Positions 19,001 through 27,389 are shown, counted from the stretch's first letter. The stretch: DNA of 64,000 nt from Brevibacterium antiquum CNRZ 918 (GCF_900169145.1 NZ_FXZD01000003.1:62001-126000), one strand, 5' to 3'. The notes: generated from the letters alone by a model not told the origin. Numbers and translations: made by a program.

Positions 19001-19686
19001 TAGTCGACGTCTTCGCGAGCCAGAAGTCGGTGGGTTTCCTCGAGGTGGTGGTCGGCTTCGCCATCACCGAGTACAGCCTCGCCGAGGAGGTTGATGTTGA
19101 GCCGGTGTCCGTCGGCGGTCAGCGCGGCGACGGCCTTGCCGAACTGCTTGTCGCGGGCGTCGACAACCATGTGTCCGACCATCTGACGCAGGCGGGTGCG
19201 GGCTGCGGGCACGACGACCTGCGGCAGTGCGCGGGCCAGCGCGGCGCCGGTCTTGATCTGGGCGCGGTCGAGAGCCGACATCGTCTCGGGGGCGAGCTTG
19301 CCGACTTCCGCCAGGGCGTCGGCGGCGGCGTGCACATCATCGGTGCGCACGACCCGATCGACGAATCCGACGGTGAAGTCGAGCCCGTTGGGGTCGGAGA
19401 GCACTGCCGAGAGGCGTTCAGCGGCCGGGTTCTTCGCCGTGGTCTTGCTCGTTGCTACACGCAGCCATTTGCGAACGGTGTCGATGGAGCGACTGGTGAG
19501 CTGGTCGAGATCTGAGTCTGTGTGCAACAACTGCTCGTTCCTTTTCTGTTGGACGAACTCTGGACGAGTCTGGCTGGGGTCTGTGCCAGGCGCTCCCGCG
19601 TCGCCGTCGACTGTTGACGGGATCGTTGAGACCAGTATGCGCCGGAGAAAATCCGGGGTGAAGAGCTCGTGACCAATCGCAGACAT
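16096..19686 (-). CDS. putA: Bifunctional proline dehydrogenase / L-glutamate-gamma-semialdehyde dehydrogenase
   Basis: 1196 residues at most. The proline dehydrogenase barrel (about 120-490) includes DYVSVKVSSVASQ, KFVNLDMEEYQDLELT, GIVIQGYQPDA and IKVRLVKGANLAMETVHAEIAGWP. The aldehyde dehydrogenase domain (about 555-1050) includes ITPPWNFPIAIP, NAETSGKNALVITP, HAGQKCSAAS (catalytic Cys) and EVFGPVLGLMHA. A C-terminal region (about 1050-1196) follows. It oxidises proline to glutamate in two steps using FAD and NAD. The ATG at 19686 has no ribosome-binding site and is only 29 bp from the divergent regulator. A TTG at 19530 preceded by AAAAGG would remove 52 poorly family-like residues and may be the true start. 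Confidence 0.92.
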   Translation of the reverse strand: MSAIGHELFTPDFLRRILVSTIPSTVDGDAGAPGTDPSQTRPEFVQQKRNEQLLHTDSDLDQLTSRSIDTVRKWLRVATSKTTAKNPAAERLSAVLSDPNGLDFTVGFVDRVVRTDDVHAAADALAEVGKLAPETMSALDRAQIKTGAALARALPQVVVPAARTRLRQMVGHMVVDARDKQFGKAVAALTADGHRLNINLLGEAVLGDGEADHHLEETHRLLAREDVDYVSVKVSSVASQISMWAFDETVDYVVERLRPLYQQAAKAPTGSKFVNLDMEEYQDLELTIAVFTRLLAEPEFANLEAGIVIQGYQPDALGAVQRLSEFANERIANGGVGIKVRLVKGANLAMETVHAEIAGWPTTTCDSKQSTDANYKRVLHWLFTPERMKGLRIGVAGHNLFDIAFAHHLSVDREVTDRVEFEMLQGMASEQAAAVTEDVGDLLLYVPAVHPKEFDVAISYLVRRLEENSSHENFMSGIFDLANGNEVFVREADRFQDSVKQLEDILATDGDSAPAPNRNQDRSTERDVPGTAPTEFFNEPDTDPSLPANQKWAKEIIAEATAPGYLDDRQKTPKVDSAAKLDEMIANGREAAKAWRELGAAGRGEILHRAAEVFSVRRGEFIAVEAAEVGKMPSQSDPEISEAIDFIRYYALNAAELENLEGANFVPDEMVVITPPWNFPIAIPTGGTVAALAVGSAVIHKPSKPTPHCSALIIDCLWEAGVPKDVLQLCTPSDRDLSRHLVAHPDVDRVILTGASETAALFKSFRPDLHVNAETSGKNALVITPAADRDLAVADLVHSAFGHAGQKCSAASLGIMVGSTHDSQRYRKQLIDAASSMVVDWPANMSATMGPLTEDPSDKLERALTSLEPGESWLLQPKQLDDTGRLWSPGIKEGVKPGSFFHLTEVFGPVLGLMHARDLDEAIEFQNAVDFGLTGGIHSLDPDEVRTWLENVQVGNAYVNRGITGAIVRRQSFGGWKQSSVGLGSKAGGPNYLMLFGHYTDDPSTLPGAADTSQNLELAKADDERWLAREFGAAKDHTGLQAEANIFRYRPRPVTLRVTSTSSLFDLERSLHAAKSVGSIVQLSVAEDVASEVKIAVTNARVPARTESASTFADMVGEGRYDDSVGARIRVLGPQEPELLAATASRPEVAVIDEPVTSSARVEMRYYVQEQAVSMTLHRFGNPSRDFHELAAELKA

Positions 19687-19715
19687 AGTTGAGTCAGAAG
19701 TAATAGAATCGCATC

Positions 19716-21290
19716 ATGTACTCCTCAGAGATGCGTCGCGCCGCTGTTGCCAGGACGGACTCGTCCTCCATCGCCGAGGTGGCTGCTGAACTGAACATCT
19801 CACCGTCGAGCCTGCGTCGGTGGATGGGGCGATCCGACCTCGACGACCGCCCGCGCAGCGGACGCCCGCAGATCCAGAGCACGGCCGACCAGGTCGTCGA
19901 AGCTCTGGTGAGCACCGCCGGGGCGAGAATCTCGGGGAAGGACTATTCGACCCGGGCTCTGGCCGATGCGACAGGGCTGAGTCAGAGCATCGTGTCCCGG
20001 GCGATGAGGGGGATGACGGTGCCATCGGACCAGCTGCTCGGCAGTGACGAGATCACCGTTGTTGCGGGTGGCTTCCCGCTGGTCGTCATCGGCATTCGCG
20101 TTGCTGGTGAGCGCGGCAGTGATGAGGCTGAAGATGGGGGCACCGGCGGAGGCGGAGGTGCGAGCCCAGTCTCGGCGCGACGGGTTCAGCGCCGCATCGC
20201 CGGGATCGTGGCCGCTCTGCGTTCGGCAGGAGTCCAGCACTGGCCGCAGCGCTTCGACAGTGAGCATCGCCAGACCGATGCTTCGGCGACGCTCGATCTG
20301 CTTCGGGCTGGTGGGCAGCGCGAACGCTTCATCGTCTTCGATCCCTTCGGGGAGACGAGCGCCTCGGGCGGGGGTGATCTGGTTGGGGCTGCCGAGATCG
20401 CGGTCCACCGCGAGTTCGCAGAGTTCCTCGACGACGCGAAATCTGGCCTCGCAGCCTGCCGCGATGTTCCCGGGTCTCTGCTCGACATTCTCGCCGCCCG
20501 CGTGCGCCACGGCTTCGAAGGAGTCATGTGGCGGCAGTCGAGCCACACCGACGCGAGGAGAAGTTCCATTTCTTCTGACTCAATGGAGATCTCTTCGTGG
20601 CTGCCGAAGGAGACTCGTTCCATCACCGAACACCTCGCGATCGCCCTGCGCGAGGAGATCATCGATTCGGGCTATCAGCCCGGAGACAGGATCAATCCGC
20701 GCCTCCTGTCACGACGGATGGAGGTGCCCCGCTCCTCGGTGGATGCCGCACTGCGGCGCATGGTCGATGACAAGCTGCTCGACGGCTCACGTGGTGGTTC
20801 GAGGATTCCGTTGATCACCACCCTCGACGTTCTCGACCTCTATGCCGGACGCATGGCGGTGGGAGAGGTTCTCCTGCGGTCTCTGGCGCTGCGGCCGAAG
20901 CGCTACTTCGTGCCTGTGCAGCTGGCCCTGCGGCAGGTGGAGGCATCGGCGGCGACGAAGAGCGGCATCGACGTCGAGGACGCTGATCTCCACTTCCAGC
21001 AGGAACTGGCCCGGGCCTCTGGCCTGCGGCAGAGCGCCCGAGCCTTCGAAGCCCTGACCCTGCGCCTGCGCCTGTTCATCTCGGTCCTGCAGCTCGACTA
21101 CTCACCGGCCAGCGATCGCATCCTCATCGATGACCGTGCCATCTTCAGGGCACTGTCTCTCGGGGACGCGGAGACCGCGGTGGACGCCTGGCGAGGCAAG
21201 GTCGACAACGCGGTCAGGCATATGGCCGGACTCTTCGCTCGGCGTCGGTTCGACCAAGACCTCTGGGCACAGCTCACACGTCGGGGATAA
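19716..21290 (+). CDS. Multi-HTH regulator: two N-terminal HTH units fused to a GntR-type C-terminal half
   Basis: 524 residues in one frame. Residues about 18-50 (SIAEVAAELNISPSSLRRWM, then DRPRSGRP) look like a transposase/homeodomain-type HTH. Residues about 75-98 (STRALADATGLSQSIVSRAM) form a second HTH. The middle (about 100-290) is a poorly recognised domain with GGGGGAS linkers. Residues about 300-370 form a GntR winged helix (TEHLAIALREEIIDSGYQPG, SRRMEVPRSSVDAALRRMV, LLDGSRGGSRIP). The rest (about 375-520) is helical and FCD-like. It is divergent from putA with a 29-bp gap and is the likely regulator of proline catabolism. No family I know has this exact arrangement. Confidence 0.7.
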   Translation: MYSSEMRRAAVARTDSSSIAEVAAELNISPSSLRRWMGRSDLDDRPRSGRPQIQSTADQVVEALVSTAGARISGKDYSTRALADATGLSQSIVSRAMRGMTVPSDQLLGSDEITVVAGGFPLVVIGIRVAGERGSDEAEDGGTGGGGGASPVSARRVQRRIAGIVAALRSAGVQHWPQRFDSEHRQTDASATLDLLRAGGQRERFIVFDPFGETSASGGGDLVGAAEIAVHREFAEFLDDAKSGLAACRDVPGSLLDILAARVRHGFEGVMWRQSSHTDARRSSISSDSMEISSWLPKETRSITEHLAIALREEIIDSGYQPGDRINPRLLSRRMEVPRSSVDAALRRMVDDKLLDGSRGGSRIPLITTLDVLDLYAGRMAVGEVLLRSLALRPKRYFVPVQLALRQVEASAATKSGIDVEDADLHFQQELARASGLRQSARAFEALTLRLRLFISVLQLDYSPASDRILIDDRAIFRALSLGDAETAVDAWRGKVDNAVRHMAGLFARRRFDQDLWAQLTRRG

Positions 21291-21369
21291 ACGGTCCCGC
21301 CGGGCAACCTCGGCGAGGGTGACTGGTATAAATTTGGGGATAGTCCGAGCCGAAAGGGATAGTTGAACC

Positions 21370-21981
21370 GTGGAGACCTTGATTGTAGGCGTGGCCGGCG
21401 GCACCGGCAGCGGAAAGACGACCCTGACCCAGGCGCTGCTGGACAAATGTGTGGGCCCGCCATCCGTTCTGTTTCACGACAACTACTACAAGCGACGAGA
21501 CAAACTGACCTACGAAGAACGCGAGCAGGTCAACTACGACGACCTCGACGCCTTCGACAACGACCTCTTCGTCGAACACCTGAGCGCACTGCGGTCCTCA
21601 CACTCGGTCGACAGCCCGGTCTATGACTTCTCGATCCACAATCGCAGCGATCGCACGACGCTCGTCGAACCATCGCCGGTGATCATCGTCGAGGGGATTC
21701 TCATCTTCGCCGAACCGCGGATCTGCGAGCTGCTCGACATCAAACTCTTCGTCGACACGGACGCCGATGTTCGCCTGCTGCGGCGGATCAAACGCGACGT
21801 CGTCGAACGAGGCCGGACCCTGCAGTCGGTCGAGGACCAGTATCTGGGAACCGTGAAGCCGATGCATGAGCTGTATGTGGAGCCCTCGAAGCGCAATGCC
21901 GACATCATCATCCCTGATGGCGGGCATAATATCGTGGCCATGGACATGGTCCTCAACCGGATCCAGAGGGACGTCGGCTAG
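21370..21981 (+). CDS. udk: Uridine kinase
   Basis: 203 residues from a GTG. P-loop GGTGSGKT is at about 10-17. FHDNYYKRRDKLTYEER is the typical uridine-kinase lid/substrate segment. VNYDDLDAFDNDLF, VYDFSIHNR, PVIIVEGILIF (Walker B) and LLRRIKRDVVERGR match uridine/cytidine kinases. It phosphorylates uridine and cytidine with a nucleoside triphosphate in pyrimidine salvage. It stands alone, 79 bp after the multi-HTH regulator. The upstream TATAAAT near 21326 could be part of its promoter. Confidence 0.93.
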   Translation: METLIVGVAGGTGSGKTTLTQALLDKCVGPPSVLFHDNYYKRRDKLTYEEREQVNYDDLDAFDNDLFVEHLSALRSSHSVDSPVYDFSIHNRSDRTTLVEPSPVIIVEGILIFAEPRICELLDIKLFVDTDADVRLLRRIKRDVVERGRTLQSVEDQYLGTVKPMHELYVEPSKRNADIIIPDGGHNIVAMDMVLNRIQRDVG

Positions 21982-22057
21982 AGCTGCATCCGATGTTGTC
22001 GTGTGTTCGACAGGGTTCGGGAGATCTCGTGTCAGGGGTGACTTGTAGTGTGTTTGC

Positions 22058-23707
22058 ATGGACACGGAGACCGTTCCGGAGGCACCGTCGGGCGACCTTG
22101 ATCTCATTGCCGAGATCGACCGCTTCGCCTCCCTGCTGCGTGGCGAGGAGCCCGCTGCGACCGAAGCCGAGACACTGGCGCGGATCGCCGCGTTCGAAGG
22201 GCTGAAGGCGACCGTCGTGTCCGCGCAGTCCGCCGAGGCTGTGGCGTTCGAGGCCCTGCGCAGACGTCGGGATGCGCTCAACCAAGTTCCCGCGCGTGAA
22301 TGTGGAATCCGATCTGCTGAGGAAATCGCCCTGGCGAAGAAGGTCTCGCCGGGTTCCGGCCGAAAGTTTCTTTCCACTTCGCGCGCAATCGTCCACGAGA
22401 TGCCGAACACCTTCAAGGCTCTTGCCTCGGGGGAGATTTCCGAGGACAAGGCCCGTGTGATGGCCGACGAAACCGCGACGCTGCCCAGCGCAGACCGACG
22501 CAAGGTCGATACCCGGATGAAGATGAGCATGGGGCCGGCCGGGCTGCGGAGCCTGCGCACGGAAGCGCGTGCCTTGGCAGAGGAGATGAACGCCGAGGCG
22601 GCGGCAGAGCGGGCGACGAGGGCAGCGGCGAATCGGCGGGTGACCATGACCGCGCTCGATGACGGAATGGGGAGAGTGTCCGCTATCCTTCCCATCCAGC
22701 AGGCCGTTGCCGTCTATGAGGGGCTGAAAGGTGCGGCCGAATCGGTATCCGCCGCTGGAGGCGCCGAAGGGCGCAGAAACAATCAGCTGATGGCCGACAC
22801 CTTCGTTGAACGGATGACGGGACAGTCGAGTGCGGCAGCCGTTCCCACCGAAGTGCACCTTGTCGTGGAAGCGGAAACACTGCTCTCCGATGGAATGGTC
22901 CCCGCCTGGCTGCCGGGTTTCGGCCCTCTCCCGGCTCGAACGGCCCGCAACTTCATCGCCGCCAACGAGGCCGAGGTCTTCATCCGACGCATGTTCACCC
23001 GCGCCACCGACGGTCAGCTGGTGGGGATGGAATCTCGCGGCCGGGCGTTCACAGGTCTGCTGAGGCAAATGGTCGTCTACCGTGACGATGTGTGCCGGAC
23101 GCCGTGGTGCGACGCGCGCATCAGGCATGCCGACCATGCCGATGAGTATGCCTCCGGCGGTGCAACCTCGTGGGAGAACGGCTCGGGACTGTGCGCCGCA
23201 TGCAATTATGCCAAGGAACATCCTGGTTGGAAGCACGAAGCAACGGCAGAGGGGCTGAAGGTCACCACTCCCAGCGGTCGTGAATACGACGATCCGACCG
23301 CTCCTTTCGTCAGGCGGATGAAGTACCCACGAGCCTCGCCCGCAACAGCAGCCTCGGCAGGCACTGGCATCTCACAGTCTTCGCCACGCGATGACGATTG
23401 GCGACTCAAACTCTCCGGACTGCTGGAGCCGCAGCGGCCCGGGGCGCCGCCTGACACCGAATACCGCGAAGTGGAGATCCCGTTCTGTCCCATCACCGAA
23501 TCGGAAGCGAAGAAGTACGAGGAGAGCCAGCGAGCCACGTCTGGGCAGAATGAACCTCCTGAGTTCGAAATCGCCGAGGTCGTCGACCCCCTTCCCATTC
23601 CGCGAACGATTCGACCCAACTATCGCCGCGACTCCCGCAGTGTCGGTGGCCCAGGGGACAGCTGTGCGGAGAGATACCTACGACAGGCGCTGCTCGACGC
23701 GGTATGA
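22058..23707 (+). CDS. DUF222 (13E12) and HNH endonuclease domain protein
   Basis: 549 residues. An alpha-helical DUF222 domain (about 15-310) is followed by an HNH motif (about 335-395) with CRTPWCDARI, HADHADEYASGG, CAACNYAKEHPGW and paired cysteines for zinc. The C-terminus (about 400-549) is low-complexity and probably disordered. Such proteins occur in many copies in actinobacterial genomes and are loosely linked with repeat elements; no role is established. No ribosome-binding site stands out before the ATG at 22058. A membrane-protein gene pair follows in the same direction, with no evident functional link. Confidence 0.87.
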   Translation: MDTETVPEAPSGDLDLIAEIDRFASLLRGEEPAATEAETLARIAAFEGLKATVVSAQSAEAVAFEALRRRRDALNQVPARECGIRSAEEIALAKKVSPGSGRKFLSTSRAIVHEMPNTFKALASGEISEDKARVMADETATLPSADRRKVDTRMKMSMGPAGLRSLRTEARALAEEMNAEAAAERATRAAANRRVTMTALDDGMGRVSAILPIQQAVAVYEGLKGAAESVSAAGGAEGRRNNQLMADTFVERMTGQSSAAAVPTEVHLVVEAETLLSDGMVPAWLPGFGPLPARTARNFIAANEAEVFIRRMFTRATDGQLVGMESRGRAFTGLLRQMVVYRDDVCRTPWCDARIRHADHADEYASGGATSWENGSGLCAACNYAKEHPGWKHEATAEGLKVTTPSGREYDDPTAPFVRRMKYPRASPATAASAGTGISQSSPRDDDWRLKLSGLLEPQRPGAPPDTEYREVEIPFCPITESEAKKYEESQRATSGQNEPPEFEIAEVVDPLPIPRTIRPNYRRDSRSVGGPGDSCAERYLRQALLDAV

Positions 23708-23757
23708 CGTGGTGAAACTGCAACAAATCCGACACTGCTGCCACCACGTCAGACTGC

Positions 23758-24141
23758 ATGATTCTGAGTATGAATGCCGACGAGAACGATGCTCACTTGC
23801 CTGATAGCGGCGGCAACGCAGATGCCACCGCTGAGGATTCGCCGCCACGACAAAGGACGCGACAAGGACGGGCACCGCTGCGAACCGCGCAACTCCTGCC
23901 GTGGCTTTTCGGGCACTCGCAAACGTGGTCATCCGCAGCCATCGATCCACCCTTCCTGATGTGGGATGGGCAGACCGACGACGCAATGCCGACAGGTGGC
24001 ATGGAGGTCGGCCTCCCGGACTTCGGTTTCGTGCTGTGGGCCATCGGGAGTTTGGCCCGCATCGCGGCCGGCACCTGTGGGTGGATCAACGGGCAGCGAC
24101 ACAAGCCCAGGGCGCAGGCATGGGGAGGAGCAGCGCTGTGA
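23758..24141 (+). CDS. Small hypothetical protein, truncated relative of the following membrane protein
   Basis: 127 residues, not recognised as a named family. Its C-terminal half (IDPPFLMWDGQ, GGMEVGLPDFGFVLWAIGSLARIAAGTCGWI) closely resembles segments of the next gene (IDPPTIMWDGQ, GGMEVASPAPGAVLWTVGGIALIAAGICGLI). It appears to be a third, shortened copy of that unit, having lost the first membrane helices. The N-terminal 50 residues are polar and unrelated. Its stop overlaps the GTG start of the next gene by 4 bp, so it may persist as a leader that couples translation. It could be a degenerate pseudogene. Confidence 0.5.
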   Translation: MILSMNADENDAHLPDSGGNADATAEDSPPRQRTRQGRAPLRTAQLLPWLFGHSQTWSSAAIDPPFLMWDGQTDDAMPTGGMEVGLPDFGFVLWAIGSLARIAAGTCGWINGQRHKPRAQAWGGAAL

Positions 24142-25238
24142 CCAAGGGCAACGGCGTGGGGAGAGATGGCGTGATGCGAGGTGGCGAGAGACTGCGGGGC
24201 ACTGCCCGAACTCTTCCCCTGCTCGCGTTGGCCGCTTGGGTCGTGATGATCTGGGTGCCGGTCCTCGACAGCGCGAACAACAGCTTGCACTTCGGCGACT
24301 CCGTGCGGATCGTCGTCACGTCGCTCGGTCGTCTTCCTGATAGGGCAATCGAGACTGACTTCGAGTTCGTCATCATCTGGAGCTGCCTGCTGGCTTGCGC
24401 GATCTCGGTGTGGCTCTGCAACGGGCTGAAGTTCTGGTCGTGGTCCGCCTCCGGGCTCGGAGTCGTTGTGCTGATCTTCCTGACCAGCGAGAGCATCGAT
24501 CCGCCGACAATCATGTGGGACGGTCAAGACAGCGGCGGACAGTGGATCGGCGGCATGGAGGTCGCGTCTCCGGCACCGGGTGCCGTGCTCTGGACGGTCG
24601 GTGGGATCGCCCTGATTGCTGCTGGCATCTGTGGCCTGATCGGAGAACGTCGTCGCTCCGGGAAGAACGACGGCCCACGAATCACTCGATGGTTCTCGAC
24701 CAAGCCAGGACGCGACGGTCAGATCCGAGCTCGTCGGCACCGCTTGGCAGCCGAACACATCGCGCGGCTGTTGCCTCTCGTGAGCGTAAGCGCCTGGGTG
24801 GTGATGATCTGGGTGCCCATCTTCTCCAACCGGGCCTCGGCGGAGCACAGCGTCACCATGACTTCCCTGGGCAGGCCGCCATTCAGATTCAGCGACATCG
24901 GGCTCGACGTCATTCTTCCGTGGGCGGCGGTGCTCCTATGCGCAGCGATTGCGTGGCTCGTTGATCCACCGCTCTGGTGGTCAATGATCGTCATAGTGAT
25001 CGGCCTTGCTCTGTTCATTATGTTGGAAGTGAGCATGATCGATCCGCCGACAGCCCGACTCCTGATCACCGATTCCTCGGGGGAACGCAGGGGAGCCACG
25101 CTCATCGGTTACCCCGATGCGGGGGTGAGCTATTGGGTTCTGGGAAGCGGAGCCCTCGTGCTCGCCGGAACGGCCGGAATCGCCGGCTTCATCGGTGACA
25201 GGCAGGGCCGCTCATTCGATTTCCCCCAAACGCGGTGA
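24138..25238 (+). CDS. Membrane protein with two tandem copies of one domain
   Basis: 366 residues from a GTG at 24138 with GGAGGAG 7 nt upstream; the GTGA overlaps the stop of the preceding gene. Two repeats are visible, about residues 20-165 and 200-360. Each runs AWVVMIWVP, then a VTSLGR or MTSLGR motif, a membrane helix, an IDPPT motif, a GGMEV or GATLI segment, and a final helix ending in GE or GD plus basic residues. About eight membrane helices in total. The family and function are not recognised. A hairpin terminator follows. Confidence 0.65.
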   Translation: MTKGNGVGRDGVMRGGERLRGTARTLPLLALAAWVVMIWVPVLDSANNSLHFGDSVRIVVTSLGRLPDRAIETDFEFVIIWSCLLACAISVWLCNGLKFWSWSASGLGVVVLIFLTSESIDPPTIMWDGQDSGGQWIGGMEVASPAPGAVLWTVGGIALIAAGICGLIGERRRSGKNDGPRITRWFSTKPGRDGQIRARRHRLAAEHIARLLPLVSVSAWVVMIWVPIFSNRASAEHSVTMTSLGRPPFRFSDIGLDVILPWAAVLLCAAIAWLVDPPLWWSMIVIVIGLALFIMLEVSMIDPPTARLLITDSSGERRGATLIGYPDAGVSYWVLGSGALVLAGTAGIAGFIGDRQGRSFDFPQTR

Positions 25239-25256
25239 CGCCAACCCGCACAGCAA

Positions 25257-25293
25257 TGCCCTCAGCCCGGAATGACTTTTCAGGCTGAGGGCA
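25257..25293. terminator. Hairpin terminator between convergent genes
   Basis: A perfect 11-bp stem, TGCCCTCAGCC at 25257-25267 against GGCTGAGGGCA at 25283-25293, separates the duplicated membrane-protein gene from the oppositely transcribed flavin monooxygenase gene. Confidence 0.75.
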
Positions 25294-25353
25294 CTCGCCT
25301 CACAGACCAGGATTCTTCTCAGCTCATCACGGAGCAGGAATCATCATCGGCCG

Positions 25354-27327
25354 TCACTGTTCGGCAACGAACACTCCTGCGAAGAACTCGCCGATCTCAT
25401 CGTGAGCGTCAAGAGGGAAGATGCCCGAGACATACTGATCGGGGCGAACCACGACCACAGCACCCTCACGACTGATGCCGCGCTCATCGTAGATGTCCTC
25501 CTCAGGCATGGCCGCGAAGATCTTCTCCACGTATTCGAGGTCGAACTCGCCCACATGCGGGCGGAAAGCCGTTGGAACATCGGGGAATGAGAACTCGGTA
25601 TGGTCCTGTTGGTAGACGACGCTGAGTTCGATGAGTGCATCGAGGTCAGCGCCCTCACGGCGGAACCTGACCAGAGGCGAAGCCGGGTCGAATTCGAGCC
25701 AGTCAGCCAACTGCGTGACCTTGGACTTCGTCGAACCTGCTGCGCCGTCATCGGCCCAGCCGCCCGTACCGGCTGCACCATCGCCGAGCATCGGAGCAGG
25801 TGCATCCGCGAAGACGTAGACACGCCAGCGGCCGTCAGCCCTGGCCTCATGGCCCAGGTGGATGAAGTTGGCGTCACAGCTGCGCTGCACCTGAGCCGAT
25901 TTGAACCTCTTGCCGACAGGGAACCCGCTGGCCAGTTCCTGGTGTTTGGGGGACGCAGTGATCATTGATTGCGTGTACTCGGTCATGAACCCGGCGGGGA
26001 ACTCGGCAGTCTTGACGTAGAAGTCCTGCAGATAGGTCTCTTCCGGCAGGTCCTCCTGCGGGGTCGCCATCAGGGTCGACCATTCCTTGTCGAAGTCGAT
26101 GAGATTCTTCGCAGTCACCTGGCGTTCTGCGGAATAGGTTCGCAGCAGCTCTTGTGAGGACCGTCCGGAGATCACCTGACCGAGCTTCCATGAGATGTTG
26201 AACCCGTCCTGCATCGACACGTTCATGCCCTGGCCGGCCTTCGCCGAGTGAGTGTGGCAGGCATCGCCGGTGATGAACACGCGCGGGCACGGTGAGCCGA
26301 CCGCAGTCTCATCGGTGTCGTCGAAGGCGTCCGTGAGGCGGTGACCGACTTCGTAGACGCTGTGCCAGGCGACTTCTTTCACATCGAGGCTGTAGGGACT
26401 GATGATGGCGTTCGCGTTGGCGATGATTTCGTCGATGCTTGTCTGCCGCACCTTGCGTGCATCGTCGTCGGAGACTTCGCCCAGGTCGACGTACATGCGG
26501 AACAGATGCCCGCCCTCGCGGGGGATGAGGAGGATGTTGCCGTGCTTCGAGGAGATTGCGCACTTGGTGCGGATGTCCGGGAAGTCCGAATTTGCGAGCA
26601 CGTCCATCACGCCCCAAGCATGGTTGGCTTGGTCGCCGGTCATCGTGCGTCCGATGGATTTACGGACGCCGGAGCGGGCACCGTCGCAGCCGATGACGTA
26701 GCCGGCGCGGATGGTGTGTACTTCACCTGCACGCTCCCCGGCTGTGCGCCGGAGGGTGACCGTGACCGGATGACTGGAATCGACTGCCGCGCAGTCGCCA
26801 GCGTCGTCACCATCAATCGTGAGGTCGACGAATTCGAAGCCGTAGTCGGGAGAGATGCGGGCGGGAGACTGCTTGGCGAACTGCGCAAAGTAGTCGAGCA
26901 CTCGCGCCTGGTTGACGATGAGGTGCGGGAATTCGCTGATTCCCGTCTCATCGTCCTTCGGCCGTCCGGTGCGGATGATGTGCTCGGGATTCTCCGGGTC
27001 CGGATTCCAGAAGGCCATCTCGGTGATGTGGTAGCCCTCGCGCATGATCTCCTCGGCGAACCCGAACGCCTGGAAGGTCTCGACCGAGCGTGCCTGAATG
27101 CCATCGGCCTGCCCGATGACCAGGCGGGAGTCGCGCTTCTCGATGATCCGGGTACTGACCTCCGGGTACTGAGAGAGCTGTGCCGCCGCGATCATGCCGG
27201 CCGGTCCGCTGCCGACGATGAGGACATCAACCTCATCGGGCAGGTCGGCTGGGCGATCGATTCCATAACCTGCTGCAGCTTCGATCCGCGGATCTGCGGA
27301 CACATAGCCGTGCTGGTGAAAGTGCAT
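25354..27327 (-). CDS. FAD-dependent aromatic monooxygenase (3-hydroxybenzoate 4-monooxygenase / phenol hydroxylase type)
   Basis: 657 residues. FAD-binding GSGPAG begins at about residue 40 after DVLIV. The middle has GCDGARSGVRKSIG (DG motif), then FITGDACHTHSAKAGQGMNVSMQDGFNISWKL (GD motif). The C-terminal ~170 residues form the thioredoxin-like domain of the PheA/MobA group. QADGIQARSVETFQAFGF is characteristic of MobA-type enzymes. The family adds one ring hydroxyl to a phenolic acid or phenol using NADPH and oxygen. It stands next to a homoprotocatechuate cluster, so 3- or 4-hydroxyphenylacetate is the likely substrate, though 3-hydroxybenzoate is possible. It is transcribed away from the cluster. 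Confidence 0.85.
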   Translation of the reverse strand: MHFHQHGYVSADPRIEAAAGYGIDRPADLPDEVDVLIVGSGPAGMIAAAQLSQYPEVSTRIIEKRDSRLVIGQADGIQARSVETFQAFGFAEEIMREGYHITEMAFWNPDPENPEHIIRTGRPKDDETGISEFPHLIVNQARVLDYFAQFAKQSPARISPDYGFEFVDLTIDGDDAGDCAAVDSSHPVTVTLRRTAGERAGEVHTIRAGYVIGCDGARSGVRKSIGRTMTGDQANHAWGVMDVLANSDFPDIRTKCAISSKHGNILLIPREGGHLFRMYVDLGEVSDDDARKVRQTSIDEIIANANAIISPYSLDVKEVAWHSVYEVGHRLTDAFDDTDETAVGSPCPRVFITGDACHTHSAKAGQGMNVSMQDGFNISWKLGQVISGRSSQELLRTYSAERQVTAKNLIDFDKEWSTLMATPQEDLPEETYLQDFYVKTAEFPAGFMTEYTQSMITASPKHQELASGFPVGKRFKSAQVQRSCDANFIHLGHEARADGRWRVYVFADAPAPMLGDGAAGTGGWADDGAAGSTKSKVTQLADWLEFDPASPLVRFRREGADLDALIELSVVYQQDHTEFSFPDVPTAFRPHVGEFDLEYVEKIFAAMPEEDIYDERGISREGAVVVVRPDQYVSGIFPLDAHDEIGEFFAGVFVAEQ

Positions 27328-27378
27328 GTCAACCTCCGGTTCATCACACGTCTTCGTGACTTTCCAATGCTAGCAGTT

Positions 27379-27389
27379 CATATACGATC
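27379..27389. promoter_or_regulatory. CATATACGATC site upstream of the flavin monooxygenase gene
   Basis: This 11-mer recurs at 27946-27956 in front of the hpa operon. Its core ATATACGAT is close to the AT-rich dyads bound by FCD-type GntR regulators, and such a regulator is encoded at 29470. It lies 52 bp upstream of the monooxygenase start. Confidence 0.45.

Noticed and set aside
18274..19515. 413-codon plus-strand open frame opposite putA
   Set aside because: Antisense shadow; PutA motifs run through the same bases on the minus strand.
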